The notes beneath the pieces were generated by a model that saw only the letters and a program-made list of their open reading frames with translations, was not told the DNA's origin and searched no databases. A program made the position numbers and the translations under genes. This document shows positions 7,655-15,848 of a DNA stretch of 42,353 bases, in pieces (positions within the stretch are counted from its first letter, which is position 1; every line of letters begins with the position of its first letter). The stretch covers positions 1 to 42,353 of the forward strand of contig JAEYYW010000092.1 in assembly GCA_023428265.1 (NCBI GenBank), in the 5' to 3' direction. Source of the stretch: Bacillota bacterium (GTDB lineage: Bacteria; Bacillota; Clostridia; Christensenellales; UMGS416).

Positions 7655-8512
7655 CTATATCAGTCCACCCAGATTCAACTGCTCAAGCGCAACCCTCATC
7701 TGCCCGATCTTCGCCCTACCGAACTGCCCATGGCAATCTGACCCGGAAGTAATCAAAAGCCCCCGCCCCGTCGCAAACCGCAGGCAGGTGTCGGTGATCG
7801 CGGGCGAATGGGCGGGATAATAGCACTCGACGCCTGCCACGCCACTGGCCGCCAGTTGGTCCAGCATCGCCGCAAACGCAGTCAGGTCGGTGGTGTCTAT
7901 GGACTTGCCGGGGTGGGCCAGCACCGGCTTGCCCCCGGCCGCCCGCACCGCAGCGCAGGCATCTGCCACCGAAGGGAAGTCGGCAGTTTCGTGGCGGCAC
8001 TCGTATTTGTCATAGAGCGCGACGACCCCGCTTGTGGTGGAGGCAGCACCTCTTGATAGGAGGTATTGCAGCGCTTTCCACCCGCCAAGCCCATAGTTGC
8101 GGCAAAACCGCCGGTAATCCTCCAGCGACACGCCGGGGGTGTCACACGCCATGCGCTCAATCAGGGTTTCGTTCCTCAAGTCAAGCAGCAGGCGGCTTCT
8201 GGCGCAGAATGCCTTGAAATCGGTATCGTCAAGGTCGATGCCATAGCCGAGGATGTGATACAGGCTGCCGCCCTCCAGCGTGTCCAGCTCCACGGCGCTC
8301 AGGCAGCGGATGCCCTCCCGCTGGCAGCACTTCATCAGGCGGCGGCTGCCGGCGAGCACATTGTGGTCGGCCACGGCGATCAAGTCCACGCCGTTTGCAG
8401 CGGCCTGCCGGGCGACCATGTCGGGAGAGAGGGTGCCGTCGGAGAAGTAGGTGTGGATGTGGAGGTCGGCGAAACCCCTCTGTTTCATTGGCTGGTTGCT
8501 CAAATGCTTCAT
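7655..8512 (-). CDS. PHP domain phosphoesterase (TrpH/YciV-like, RNase AM type)
   Basis: A 285-residue PHP-domain protein. Metal-binding motifs are visible: ADLHIHTYFSDG (His18, His20, Asp25), VADHN (His50), a glutamate in AVELD, PVLAHPG, and the closing SGSDCHG. The size and order fit the TrpH/YciV group, whose members act on 5' ends of RNA or on nucleotide bisphosphates. The frame is open upstream, but ATG 8512 has GAGGAAG at the right distance and begins just before the conserved core. It is the first gene of the operon with the ART-like protein and the split helicase, which hints at a nucleic-acid or nucleotide theme. Confidence 0.82.
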   Translation of the reverse strand: MKHLSNQPMKQRGFADLHIHTYFSDGTLSPDMVARQAAANGVDLIAVADHNVLAGSRRLMKCCQREGIRCLSAVELDTLEGGSLYHILGYGIDLDDTDFKAFCARSRLLLDLRNETLIERMACDTPGVSLEDYRRFCRNYGLGGWKALQYLLSRGAASTTSGVVALYDKYECRHETADFPSVADACAAVRAAGGKPVLAHPGKSIDTTDLTAFAAMLDQLAASGVAGVECYYPAHSPAITDTCLRFATGRGLLITSGSDCHGQFGRAKIGQMRVALEQLNLGGLI

Positions 8513-8608
8513 CACGCTTCCTCTGCGGTATCTTTCATAGTTCCTTTGAACTGCTGTTTTTGCTGCCGACACCCAGTATACCATTTTAACAGGGCCCAAT
8601 CCATCATC

Positions 8609-8637
8609 TTGATATGCGGATATGGTGTTGATACAAT
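8609..8637 (+). promoter_or_regulatory. Promoter placing transcription start at the hydrolase ATG
   Basis: TTGATA (8609-8614), a 17-base spacer and TACAAT (8632-8637). The -10 hexamer ends six bases before ATG 8644, so the predicted +1 falls at or next to the start codon. No Shine-Dalgarno is present. This predicts a leaderless or nearly leaderless mRNA. Confidence 0.6.
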
Positions 8638-8643
8638 GGTGCC

Positions 8644-9621
8644 ATGAGCAAAAAACATACCCGGGCCATCCATATTACCGAGTTCGTGGCCATCAACGGC
8701 ATCGAGCAGTTCCTCTACCATTCAGGCACCAACGCGGAAAACCCCGTGCTGCTGTATCTGCACGGCGGCCCCGGCAGCTCAGAAGCACTGTTTGCCCCAA
8801 TATTTCAGGAAAAGTGGGAAGAGCTGTATACCGTTGTGCACTGGGACCAGCGCGGCGCAGGCAAGACGCTGACAAAAAACCCCACAGCTGCTGTGGAGCC
8901 AGAGATGTTGCTGCAAGACCTGCTCGAAGTTGTGCGGCACCTGAAGCGAATGTATCGCAAGGACAAGATCGTGCTGATGGGCCACAGCTGGGGCACCGTG
9001 CTGGGCACGCTGTTTGTGCAGCGGCACCCGGAGGAAGTGGCCTATTATATCGGGGCGGCGCAGGTGGTCAGTATGTTGGCAGGTGAAAAGGCTGCCTATG
9101 AAAAGCTCATGGCCGCAATGATAACATCCAACGACCGGAAAGCCCTGGCGCGGTTGCAGGCACTCGGCAATTATCCCGGTGAGAAGGTTGAGTTCAACAA
9201 GCAATTCATCCGGCAATGCAGAGTGCTTCGCAAGCTGCAGGCAGAGCATCGGCTTGCTGTGGAGATGGGCCTCTCCACATGGATTGCGGCGTTGCGCAGC
9301 CCCCTGTTTCAGCTCGCAGACATCCGGGCGTTTCAAAATGCCTTTCGGGCAAACGGCAAAACCTATCAATTCTTTGCTGCATTTGATTTGCGGACACTGC
9401 CCGGTGAATACAGGGTTCCCGTTTATTATCTGTTGGGTGAAAAAGACTGGCAGGTGCCCTCGGTGCTGGTGGAAGAATATCACAAGCAGATTGCGGCACC
9501 GGCAAAGAAATGCTATTGGATTGCCGGCGCCGGGCACATGATGATGATCGACCAGCCGGAACGGTGTTCTGAGGCATTGGCAGACATTTATCGTCGGGAG
9601 GAACAAACCCCAATATCCTGA
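8644..9621 (+). CDS. Alpha/beta hydrolase, prolyl-aminopeptidase-like (S33)
   Basis: A 325-residue alpha/beta hydrolase. Oxyanion-loop motif HGGPG is at 40-44, WDQRG at 67-71, nucleophile elbow GHSWGT with Ser115, a probable acid in LLGEKDWQVP, and the catalytic His in AGAGHMM. The HGGPGSS plus WDQRGAGKT pair is characteristic of the proline iminopeptidase group (S33), which releases N-terminal residues from small peptides, although other hydrolases share it. There is no signal peptide, so a cytoplasmic location is expected. It appears monocistronic. The start lacks a ribosome binding site and matches a leaderless promoter. Confidence 0.85.
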   Translation: MSKKHTRAIHITEFVAINGIEQFLYHSGTNAENPVLLYLHGGPGSSEALFAPIFQEKWEELYTVVHWDQRGAGKTLTKNPTAAVEPEMLLQDLLEVVRHLKRMYRKDKIVLMGHSWGTVLGTLFVQRHPEEVAYYIGAAQVVSMLAGEKAAYEKLMAAMITSNDRKALARLQALGNYPGEKVEFNKQFIRQCRVLRKLQAEHRLAVEMGLSTWIAALRSPLFQLADIRAFQNAFRANGKTYQFFAAFDLRTLPGEYRVPVYYLLGEKDWQVPSVLVEEYHKQIAAPAKKCYWIAGAGHMMMIDQPERCSEALADIYRREEQTPIS

Positions 9622-9714
9622 CACTGATGCGGAGGTCAGCATATTCGCACCGCCTCAAGAGTCCGGTACTATCACACAGGCATAAATGTCAGTTCACATG
9701 ATAATGAGATTCTA

Positions 9715-9743
9715 TTGACAGCTATAGCACATCAAAATATACT
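9715..9743 (+). promoter_or_regulatory. Promoter of the 9.8-kb membrane protein gene
   Basis: TTGACA (9715-9720), a 17-base spacer and TATACT (9738-9743): an almost consensus sigma-A promoter about 40 bp before the likely start codon. Confidence 0.75.
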
Positions 9744-9781
9744 CAATTTATGATCAATGCTCGCATATGAGGTACCAACAA

Positions 9782-10438
9782 ATGGGGATATTCCATCTTG
9801 GCGACATCCTTGTAACCGGAGGCGTGATCCTTCAAATACTCGTCAGCAGGTATCATCGAAAGGCCGGTTCAGTGATCGGCATTCTCGTAACGCTGGCTCT
9901 TCTCATCTGGGGCTTCATCACCTTCAGCAATGACAATATACCGATAACCTTCACCTCCCTGCAGTCACGGCCGATTTTTATCCTGTTGTGCGTCATGTGG
10001 TTCGGATGCCAGATTTATAACATCCAGACCGCGTCCAGATTCGCACAAGGGCCAAGATTTGACGCTAAGATCAATGAGCTGCTTGGAGACGCAGAAAAAG
10101 CATTGAGCGAAGGCAGGATCGACGGCGCCACTGCGTTATGCAAGAGCGCATTGCTGATGGAAATCATTCAAGGTGTCAGAAATGTGCTCAGGAGCAGCGA
10201 TTTGATGAGCTTCAGCAAACTGGTTAGAATATATCAATCAAACAATTTGCAGCAAGACCGCATGCAGGGTCTCGCTACAGAGATGGACGGTTACCTCGCA
10301 CAGATGAATATATATGCCCGGAAACCCAAGGACAGGCGCGATTTTCTGTTGGGACTGAGAAAGTCCGGTCAGTCCGCCGATTCACAGGCTTGGGTTTTGG
10401 GAATGAAGATGAGTGATTTTCTCCTTTCGCTGCCGTAA
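9782..10438 (+). CDS. Unknown protein with N-terminal membrane segments
   Basis: I do not recognise this 218-residue protein. The N-terminus has three hydrophobic segments (roughly residues 7-23, 28-46 and 63-80), the middle one being SVIGILVTLALLIWGF. A soluble, helix-rich C-terminal part of about 130 residues follows (LLGDAEKALSEGRIDGATALCK), which has a TPR- or coiled-coil-like feel. An in-frame ATG exists at 9767, but 9782 is preferred because GAGG lies nine bases upstream of it. It has its own strong promoter and stands alone between the hydrolase and htpG. Confidence 0.6.
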   Translation: MGIFHLGDILVTGGVILQILVSRYHRKAGSVIGILVTLALLIWGFITFSNDNIPITFTSLQSRPIFILLCVMWFGCQIYNIQTASRFAQGPRFDAKINELLGDAEKALSEGRIDGATALCKSALLMEIIQGVRNVLRSSDLMSFSKLVRIYQSNNLQQDRMQGLATEMDGYLAQMNIYARKPKDRRDFLLGLRKSGQSADSQAWVLGMKMSDFLLSLP

Positions 10439-10540
10439 GCTAGCCGATAGTGAATCGCTGCCTGGTTGGGTTTTATTCTGCCCGTGCTTTTTGCCACCGA
10501 CAGGCAAAGGAATCAAGACAGATTCCGTAGTGCAAGTATA

Positions 10541-10569
10541 TTGACAAAGCCCCACTCATCCGTTATTTT
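10541..10569 (+). promoter_or_regulatory. htpG: Promoter of htpG
   Basis: TTGACA (10541-10546), 17 bases, then TATTTT (10564-10569). The predicted start of transcription near 10576 falls inside the CIRCE operator, the usual geometry for HrcA-repressed vegetative promoters. Confidence 0.75.
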
Positions 10570-10574
10570 ATACA

Positions 10575-10601
10575 TTAGCACTCTCCCCCATTGAGTGCTA
10601 A
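10575..10601 (+). promoter_or_regulatory. CIRCE operator (HrcA binding site)
   Basis: TTAGCACTC, nine bases, GAGTGCTAA: a perfect match to the CIRCE inverted repeat bound by the heat-shock repressor HrcA. It overlaps the predicted transcription start and lies 32 bp before the htpG ATG. hrcA itself is not in the window. Confidence 0.95.
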
Positions 10602-10633
10602 CACCACCATCACCATTCTCAGGAGGTTCACAT

Positions 10634-12601
10634 ATGCAGACCGAAAAGGGCAATATTTCCATCAGCACCGAAAACATTTTTCCCATCATCAAGAAGTGGC
10701 TCTACTCCGAAAAGGATATCTTCGTGCGCGAGCTGGTGAGCAATGCCAACGACGCCATCGCCAAGATGCGCAAGCTTGCCGGAATCGGTGAGGCATCCCT
10801 GCCCGACGATGAAGCATGGAAGATCACCGTGACCGTGGACAAGGAAAACAAAACCATCCAGATCGAAGACAACGGCCTGGGCATGACCGAAGACGAAGTG
10901 CGCAAGTATATCAACCAGATCGCCTTCTCCGGCGCCAAGGACTTCTTGGAAAAATATCAAGGCAAGGCGGAGGACGCGCAGATCATCGGCCACTTCGGCC
11001 TGGGGTTCTACTCGGCATTCATGGTCTCCAGCCGCGTGGCCATCGACACGCTAAGCTGGCAGCCGGGCGCCGAGGCCGTGCGCTGGGAATCAGACGGCGG
11101 CACGGAGTATTCCATTGAACCAAGCGGCCGCAGCACCCGCGGCACCACGGTGACGCTGTATGTGGCTGACGATGCCATGGAGTATGTGGACCGCTGGAAG
11201 ATGCGTGAGACGCTGATCAAATACTTCCGTTTCCTGCCCTATGAGCTCTATCTGGTGGACGCCGCCGACGAGCGGAAGAAGGCCGCCGAGCCCAAAAAGG
11301 AACCCCAGGAAGGCGAGGAGCCCAAGGCCCCCGAGGCCCCCAAGCCCATCAACGATGTGAACCCCCTCTGGAACAAACCGACGAAGGACTGCACCGAGGA
11401 AGAATATAAGAAGTTTTACCGCGAGGTGTTCAGCGACTACGCCGAGCCGCTGTTCTGGGTGCACCTGAACATCGACTACCCCTTCCAGCTGAAGGGCATC
11501 CTCTACTTCCCCCGCCTGAAGAACGAGTTTGACACGATCGAGGGCCAGGTGAAGCTCTACAGCAATCAGGTTTTCGTGGCCGACAACATCAAGGAGGTCA
11601 TCCCCGAATACCTGCTGCTGCTGAAGGGCTGCATTGACTGCCCCGACCTGCCGCTGAACGTCTCCCGCAGCTTCCTGCAGAACGACGGCACGGTGAAGAA
11701 GCTGTCGCAGCACATCACCAAGAAGGTCGGCGACAAGCTGATGAGCCTGTTTGAGACCGAGCGGGAAACCTATTGCAAGTATTGGGACAGCATCAACCCC
11801 TTCATCAAGTTCGGCTGCATGCGCGACGAGAAGTTCTATGACCGTGTGAAGGACGGCGTGATCTTCAAGACGATCAACGACGACTACAAGACGGTGCAGG
11901 AATACCTCGATGAATTTGCCAAGGCCGAGGAGGCGCTGGAGGAAGACTGGGAGAGCGAAGAGGCCAAGGACGGCAAGCCCAGAATGAAGACAGTGCACCG
12001 CAAGATCGTCTACTATGTGTCGGACGTGAAGCAGCAGGCCCAATATGTGCAGATGTTCAAGGCCCACGGCCTGAACGCCGTGCTGCTGAACACGATGATT
12101 GACAACCACTTCATCACATTCCTGGAGATGAAGCTCACGGACACGCGTTTCAAGCGCATCGACAGCGATCTTTCCGACGCCGTGAAGGGGGAAGACAGCG
12201 CCATTGAAAAAGCCGACATTGACGCCGTGGCCGCCATTGTGAAGACCTTCAACGACAGCATCAAGACCACGATGGAACACCTGAAGGAGACCGGCGCGCC
12301 GGCGATCGTGCTTTTGAGCGAGGAATCCCGCCGCATGCAGGAGATGAGCAAGCTTTATGGCGGCGGCATGGGCATGGATATGCCGTCCTTCCCCGCCGAT
12401 GAAACACTGGTATTGAACGCTGACCATAACCTTGTCAAAAAGCTGGTTGCGCTTTCCAAGGAAGAAGAAAAGAAAGCCGATGCCGAGCTTCTGGCAGCCC
12501 AGCTGCACGACCTGGCGATGCTTTCCCACAAGCCGCTGGAGCCGGAGGCTCTGGCGAAGTTTGTGGAGCGGAGTGCGAAAGTGCTGGAAAAGCTGGGGTA
12601 A
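10634..12601 (+). CDS. htpG: Molecular chaperone HtpG (Hsp90 family)
   Basis: A cytosolic ATP-driven Hsp90 chaperone of 655 residues. GHKL ATPase motifs are clear: RELVSNANDA at 32-41 (Glu33, Asn37), EDNGLGM at 78-84, and GHFGLGFYS near 124-132. The middle domain holds the SRSFLQND loop, and the C-terminal dimerisation domain ends in LAKFVERSAKVLEKL. A charged Pro/Glu/Lys linker (KKEPQEGEEPK region) separates the N and middle domains. ATG 10634 is chosen over the upstream in-frame start because AGGAGG (10621-10626) sits seven bases before it and the normal HtpG N-terminus starts there. It is controlled by a CIRCE operator and followed by a terminator. Confidence 0.97.
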   Translation: MQTEKGNISISTENIFPIIKKWLYSEKDIFVRELVSNANDAIAKMRKLAGIGEASLPDDEAWKITVTVDKENKTIQIEDNGLGMTEDEVRKYINQIAFSGAKDFLEKYQGKAEDAQIIGHFGLGFYSAFMVSSRVAIDTLSWQPGAEAVRWESDGGTEYSIEPSGRSTRGTTVTLYVADDAMEYVDRWKMRETLIKYFRFLPYELYLVDAADERKKAAEPKKEPQEGEEPKAPEAPKPINDVNPLWNKPTKDCTEEEYKKFYREVFSDYAEPLFWVHLNIDYPFQLKGILYFPRLKNEFDTIEGQVKLYSNQVFVADNIKEVIPEYLLLLKGCIDCPDLPLNVSRSFLQNDGTVKKLSQHITKKVGDKLMSLFETERETYCKYWDSINPFIKFGCMRDEKFYDRVKDGVIFKTINDDYKTVQEYLDEFAKAEEALEEDWESEEAKDGKPRMKTVHRKIVYYVSDVKQQAQYVQMFKAHGLNAVLLNTMIDNHFITFLEMKLTDTRFKRIDSDLSDAVKGEDSAIEKADIDAVAAIVKTFNDSIKTTMEHLKETGAPAIVLLSEESRRMQEMSKLYGGGMGMDMPSFPADETLVLNADHNLVKKLVALSKEEEKKADAELLAAQLHDLAMLSHKPLEPEALAKFVERSAKVLEKLG

Positions 12602-12625
12602 TCAGGTGAAGCCAATATGATGGGC

Positions 12626-12653
12626 CGGGCAGGAAACTGCCCGCCTTTCTTAT
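12626..12653 (+). terminator. Rho-independent terminator after htpG
   Basis: A 7-bp stem, CGGGCAG and CTGCCCG, closed by a GAAA tetraloop and followed by a pyrimidine/T-rich tail, 25 bp after the htpG stop codon. Confidence 0.75.
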
Positions 12654-12661
12654 TTCAAGGA

Positions 12662-12670
12662 TGGTATAAT
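12662..12670 (+). promoter_or_regulatory. Extended -10 promoter of the small membrane protein gene
   Basis: TGGTATAAT is a perfect extended -10 element. No good -35 hexamer is seen, as is common with this class. It lies between the htpG terminator and the ATG at 12704. Confidence 0.55.
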
Positions 12671-12703
12671 GAAACCAAGTATGATACAGAGCGGGGTGAC
12701 ACA

Positions 12704-12979
12704 ATGATACCGTATTTCGTCCGGGCGAGGAAGCTGGCAAATGTGTTCTTCTGCATCAGCGCGCTCTTCTTTGTTGTGGCGCTGATCATCTTGACAAAGG
12801 GCGAGGTTCTGGAACAAGCACTCAAATTCAGCAACGGAAACTACATCAGCGGAGCCATATTCTTCGCAATCTTTTTTATTCTCTCGGTGGTGCTGTTATT
12901 GCTGGCAATCACATTGAGATGTCTGGAAAAGGACGCCACAGAAGACATAAACAGCATCAGCAACAACACAAATATGTAA
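12704..12979 (+). CDS. Small two-helix membrane protein, unknown function
   Basis: A 91-residue protein with two membrane helices: VFFCISALFFVVALIIL near residues 14-30 and GAIFFAIFFILSVVLLLLAI near 50-69. A short polar Ser/Asn-rich tail follows. The frame is open further upstream, but ATG 12704 has GGGGTGA before it and follows an extended -10 promoter. It stands alone, convergent with the flippase gene. I do not recognise the family. Confidence 0.55.
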   Translation: MIPYFVRARKLANVFFCISALFFVVALIILTKGEVLEQALKFSNGNYISGAIFFAIFFILSVVLLLLAITLRCLEKDATEDINSISNNTNM

Positions 12980-13023
12980 TCCAGTTTATCCTCTGCAGAA
13001 GATTCGTGATAATACCGGTTGTA

Positions 13024-14748
13024 TCAAAGGCCCTGCAGTCTGTCCAGCATTCTTTCCAGCCTTTGCCTGCCGACCAGCTTTGGCAGCAATGGGATCCGCA
13101 TGACTTCCGCTTTGTAAACGCCGCGGCAGAGCAACAGCGTCACCGCATAGGCGGCGCCGCCCATCAGCACCGCCGGCACCATGCAGACAAGGCTGGCAAG
13201 CCACGCGGAGTCGATCATGCCCCGCAGCAGGAGCTCCAGGCCGCTCCAGACACCCCAGGCCACGGCGGCAAGAGCCAGAGATGCGGCGAAGGCCGGCAAA
13301 AACTGGCGGCGCCACTTGATCCGGAAACCCGTCTCCCTGCGAATGCTCACATAATTCCACAGCGTCGCAACCCCATAGCAGACGGCGCTGCCCGCCACGG
13401 CACCGCGCACATTGATTTGAGGGATGCCGATCAGCACATAGTTCACGGCGATTTTCAAGACCAGCCCCGCAGCCATGTGGGCCACCGGCAGCCGCATCCG
13501 GCCCAGCCCCTGCAGCACAGACGTCTGCAATTGGGCCAGCGCCATCGGCACAATGACCCACGATCCAATCCACATCAGATCCATGCCATGCACATTGCGC
13601 GGAAAAAGAAGGCGGATCACGGGCTCCGCCAGCACCGCAAGAAGCGCTGCCGACGGCAGCGTGATCATGAAAACCGCCCGAAAGCCGTTGCCGATCTTGG
13701 CGTTCAGCCCCTCGCGGTCATTGAGGGCGGCGATGCCGGAGATGCCCGGCAACAGCACCACCGCCAGCGTGTTGGCCAAAGCCAGGGGCACATTGATGAT
13801 CTTGTTGTATTGCGTGGTCAAAATGCCAAACAGCGCAGTTGCCTCCGTGGCGGAGAACCCTCCCGCCTCCAGCCGCTGGTTGGTAAACTTCAAATCCACA
13901 AGGTTTGCCGAATACACAATGATGGAGCCCAATGTGATCGGTACGGCATATTTCAGGATCTGCGATATGAGCTGGCCGGTGAGGCGCTGCGATTTGATCC
14001 TGGCCCGGCCCCTGGCCAGGTGGCTGAGGTCCTTCTGATAGACCTCCGCGCGGATGCCGCGCCAACCGCGGGCCACCACAAAAAACAGGTATCCGGCGCT
14101 GACCAGCGCTCCGGCGGTGGTGCCCAGGCCGGAACCGGCCGCACCCCACTGCAGGCTGTAAAGCCTGACTTGCTCCGGATCAACAATTCCGATCAGCGCG
14201 GCTTGCTGCTGTCCAAACCGTAGCATCAGCCAGGCAAACAGCAGCGTAAAGACTGTGTTGGCAGCCTGCTCCAGCACCTGCGACACCGATGTGGGCACCA
14301 TGTTGTGCCTGCCCTGGAAGTAGCCGCGCACGCTTGCGGAGACAGACGCAATCAGCACCGTGGGGGAAAGGGCCAGCAGTGTCATCGCCGACTCAGGCCT
14401 GCCCACCAGCCGGGCAATCCAGCCGGCGCCCAGCGCCATTGCGCCCCCCAGCGCGACGCCGATCACCAGCATCATTGTGGCGGCAATTTTCAGCGTGCGC
14501 AGCGAGTCCTGATATCGCCCCGTGGCCACCTGCTCGGAAACCATCTTTGACAGCGCCACGGGGATGCCCATATAGGTAACCTGATAAATCAGCAGGTAAA
14601 TCACATAACCGGCGTTGGCGATGCCGTTGCCAACATCGCCGATCATCAGCGTCAGAAACGGCACATAAATCACGCTGAGCACCTTGTTCAGGATGCTCGT
14701 CACGCCCAATATGGTAAAGCCCTTTGCCATGGATTGTTTGCTTGCCAT
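13024..14748 (-). CDS. SpoVB/MurJ-like polysaccharide flippase (MOP superfamily)
   Basis: A 574-residue multi-pass membrane protein of the MVF/SpoVB/Wzx type, predicted to flip lipid-linked cell-wall or polysaccharide precursors. The start, AKGFTILGVTSILNKVLSVIY, is typical of the Firmicutes SpoVB/YtgP group. Other family-like stretches are RGYFQGRHNMVPTSVSQV near residue 140 and LPGISGIAALNDR in the second half. About 14 helices are expected. ATG 14748 is chosen because the conserved N-terminus starts there and a promoter lies directly upstream; the ribosome site (GGCGGA) is weak. Which lipid is moved cannot be told. Confidence 0.85.
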   Translation of the reverse strand: MASKQSMAKGFTILGVTSILNKVLSVIYVPFLTLMIGDVGNGIANAGYVIYLLIYQVTYMGIPVALSKMVSEQVATGRYQDSLRTLKIAATMMLVIGVALGGAMALGAGWIARLVGRPESAMTLLALSPTVLIASVSASVRGYFQGRHNMVPTSVSQVLEQAANTVFTLLFAWLMLRFGQQQAALIGIVDPEQVRLYSLQWGAAGSGLGTTAGALVSAGYLFFVVARGWRGIRAEVYQKDLSHLARGRARIKSQRLTGQLISQILKYAVPITLGSIIVYSANLVDLKFTNQRLEAGGFSATEATALFGILTTQYNKIINVPLALANTLAVVLLPGISGIAALNDREGLNAKIGNGFRAVFMITLPSAALLAVLAEPVIRLLFPRNVHGMDLMWIGSWVIVPMALAQLQTSVLQGLGRMRLPVAHMAAGLVLKIAVNYVLIGIPQINVRGAVAGSAVCYGVATLWNYVSIRRETGFRIKWRRQFLPAFAASLALAAVAWGVWSGLELLLRGMIDSAWLASLVCMVPAVLMGGAAYAVTLLLCRGVYKAEVMRIPLLPKLVGRQRLERMLDRLQGL

Positions 14749-14782
14749 CAGGTTCCGCCATTTGCCTTGTGTTGTGCCTTGT

Positions 14783-14811
14783 ATCGTAACGCAAACCGAG
14801 GCTCTTGACAA
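14783..14811 (-). promoter_or_regulatory. Promoter of the SpoVB/MurJ-like gene
   Basis: On the minus strand TTGTCA (14811-14806), a 17-base spacer and TACGAT (14788-14783), ending 34 bp before ATG 14748. Confidence 0.6.
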
Positions 14812-14817
14812 TAGCGG

Positions 14818-14844
14818 GGCGCCCCGGAGCATGTCCGGGGCGCC
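14818..14844 (-). terminator. Strong GC hairpin after the AraC-type gene
   Basis: An 11-bp perfect stem, GGCGCCCCGGA and TCCGGGGCGCC, with a five-base loop, 25 bp beyond the AraC-type stop codon. On the minus strand no T run follows, and on the plus strand only a TTTGTGT tail. It may stop transcription or protect the 3' end; the terminator role is probable rather than clear. Confidence 0.5.
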
Positions 14845-14868
14845 TTTGTGTGGGGCTTCCTCAAGCCC

Positions 14869-15759
14869 TCAGAGCTTTTTGACAGGCCGGGCGAGTGCGC
14901 AGCCGCGCTCCGCCACCGGCGCGTATTGCACTGTCGGGCCCAGCTCGTCTGCCCAGGCCCATCCGAACCGCTCCGGCCGGTAGCCTTCAAACGCATTGTC
15001 CAGCATGGCGCAGGCCTGGCCCATTTCCTCCTCGCGGTAAGGCTCGCCTTGAAAGTGCAGGTAGGTGGCAGCCGGCAGCTCCAGCAGCTCCATCCCCTCC
15101 GGCACAGGGCCGGTGAAATCGGCGGGCACCTCCACACCCATCACATACTCCGACGTGCCGGCAGGCCGGAAGCCTTGGGGCATCCACAGGCCCACAATTT
15201 CACCCAGCGCGCCTTTGATGCTGGCCAGCACGCCTTCCACATCACAGCCCATTTCTTCACAATACTCCCAATAGCCGGAGGCCTTTTTGCCGCGCTGCAC
15301 AACCATCTTGCGGGCGGGCCGGTCGGTTGCCTGGATAAACACAGTGTTTGCGTTGTTCATTTTCGTTGCTCCCTCAGCATTTTCTATCAGGAAACTGTCA
15401 CGGGCGCTGCGGGGCATAAACAGCGGAATGGGCGGAGCGTTTTTGCGATACGACCCCGGCGCAATGCCGAACCGGCTGCTGAATGCCCGTGTGAACCCCT
15501 CGTGGGAATCAAAGGCATATTGCAGCGCAATGTCAAGCACTCGGTCGTCGGAATCCCGAAGCCGGAGCGCCGCTCTGGAAAGACGCCGGGCCCTCAGGTA
15601 TTCCAGCGGGGAAATGCCCACCATCTCCCGAAACAGCCTGGTGGCATGCCACGGGGAATAGCCTGCGGCACTGGCCAGTTGCCGCAGCGTCACCGGTTCA
15701 CTCAAGTGGGCCTCGATATAGTCCTGCATCCGTTGCACCGCTTCCGCCTGCTCACGCAT
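14869..15759 (-). CDS. AraC-type regulator with GyrI-like effector-binding domain
   Basis: A 296-residue regulator with the DNA-binding domain first. Two helix-turn-helix units occupy about residues 6-105 (VTLRQLASAAGYSPWHATRLF and IALQYAFDSHEGFTRAF, ending PGSYRK). A C-terminal domain of about 150 residues (from roughly 140) has the pattern of GyrI-like/SOUL effector-binding modules that bind small lipophilic ligands, as in Rob/BmrR relatives. ATG 15759 is chosen because AGGAGG precedes it. It stands alone between the flippase and a membrane protein gene; the target genes are unknown. Confidence 0.85.
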   Translation of the reverse strand: MREQAEAVQRMQDYIEAHLSEPVTLRQLASAAGYSPWHATRLFREMVGISPLEYLRARRLSRAALRLRDSDDRVLDIALQYAFDSHEGFTRAFSSRFGIAPGSYRKNAPPIPLFMPRSARDSFLIENAEGATKMNNANTVFIQATDRPARKMVVQRGKKASGYWEYCEEMGCDVEGVLASIKGALGEIVGLWMPQGFRPAGTSEYVMGVEVPADFTGPVPEGMELLELPAATYLHFQGEPYREEEMGQACAMLDNAFEGYRPERFGWAWADELGPTVQYAPVAERGCALARPVKKL

Positions 15760-15848
15760 ACCATGACCTCCTGACGACCCCAAGGATACCGCAAATGGAG
15801 CGGCCAAATCTTGACCACCCTTGCGATTTCTCTTTCACGTTTCATAGC

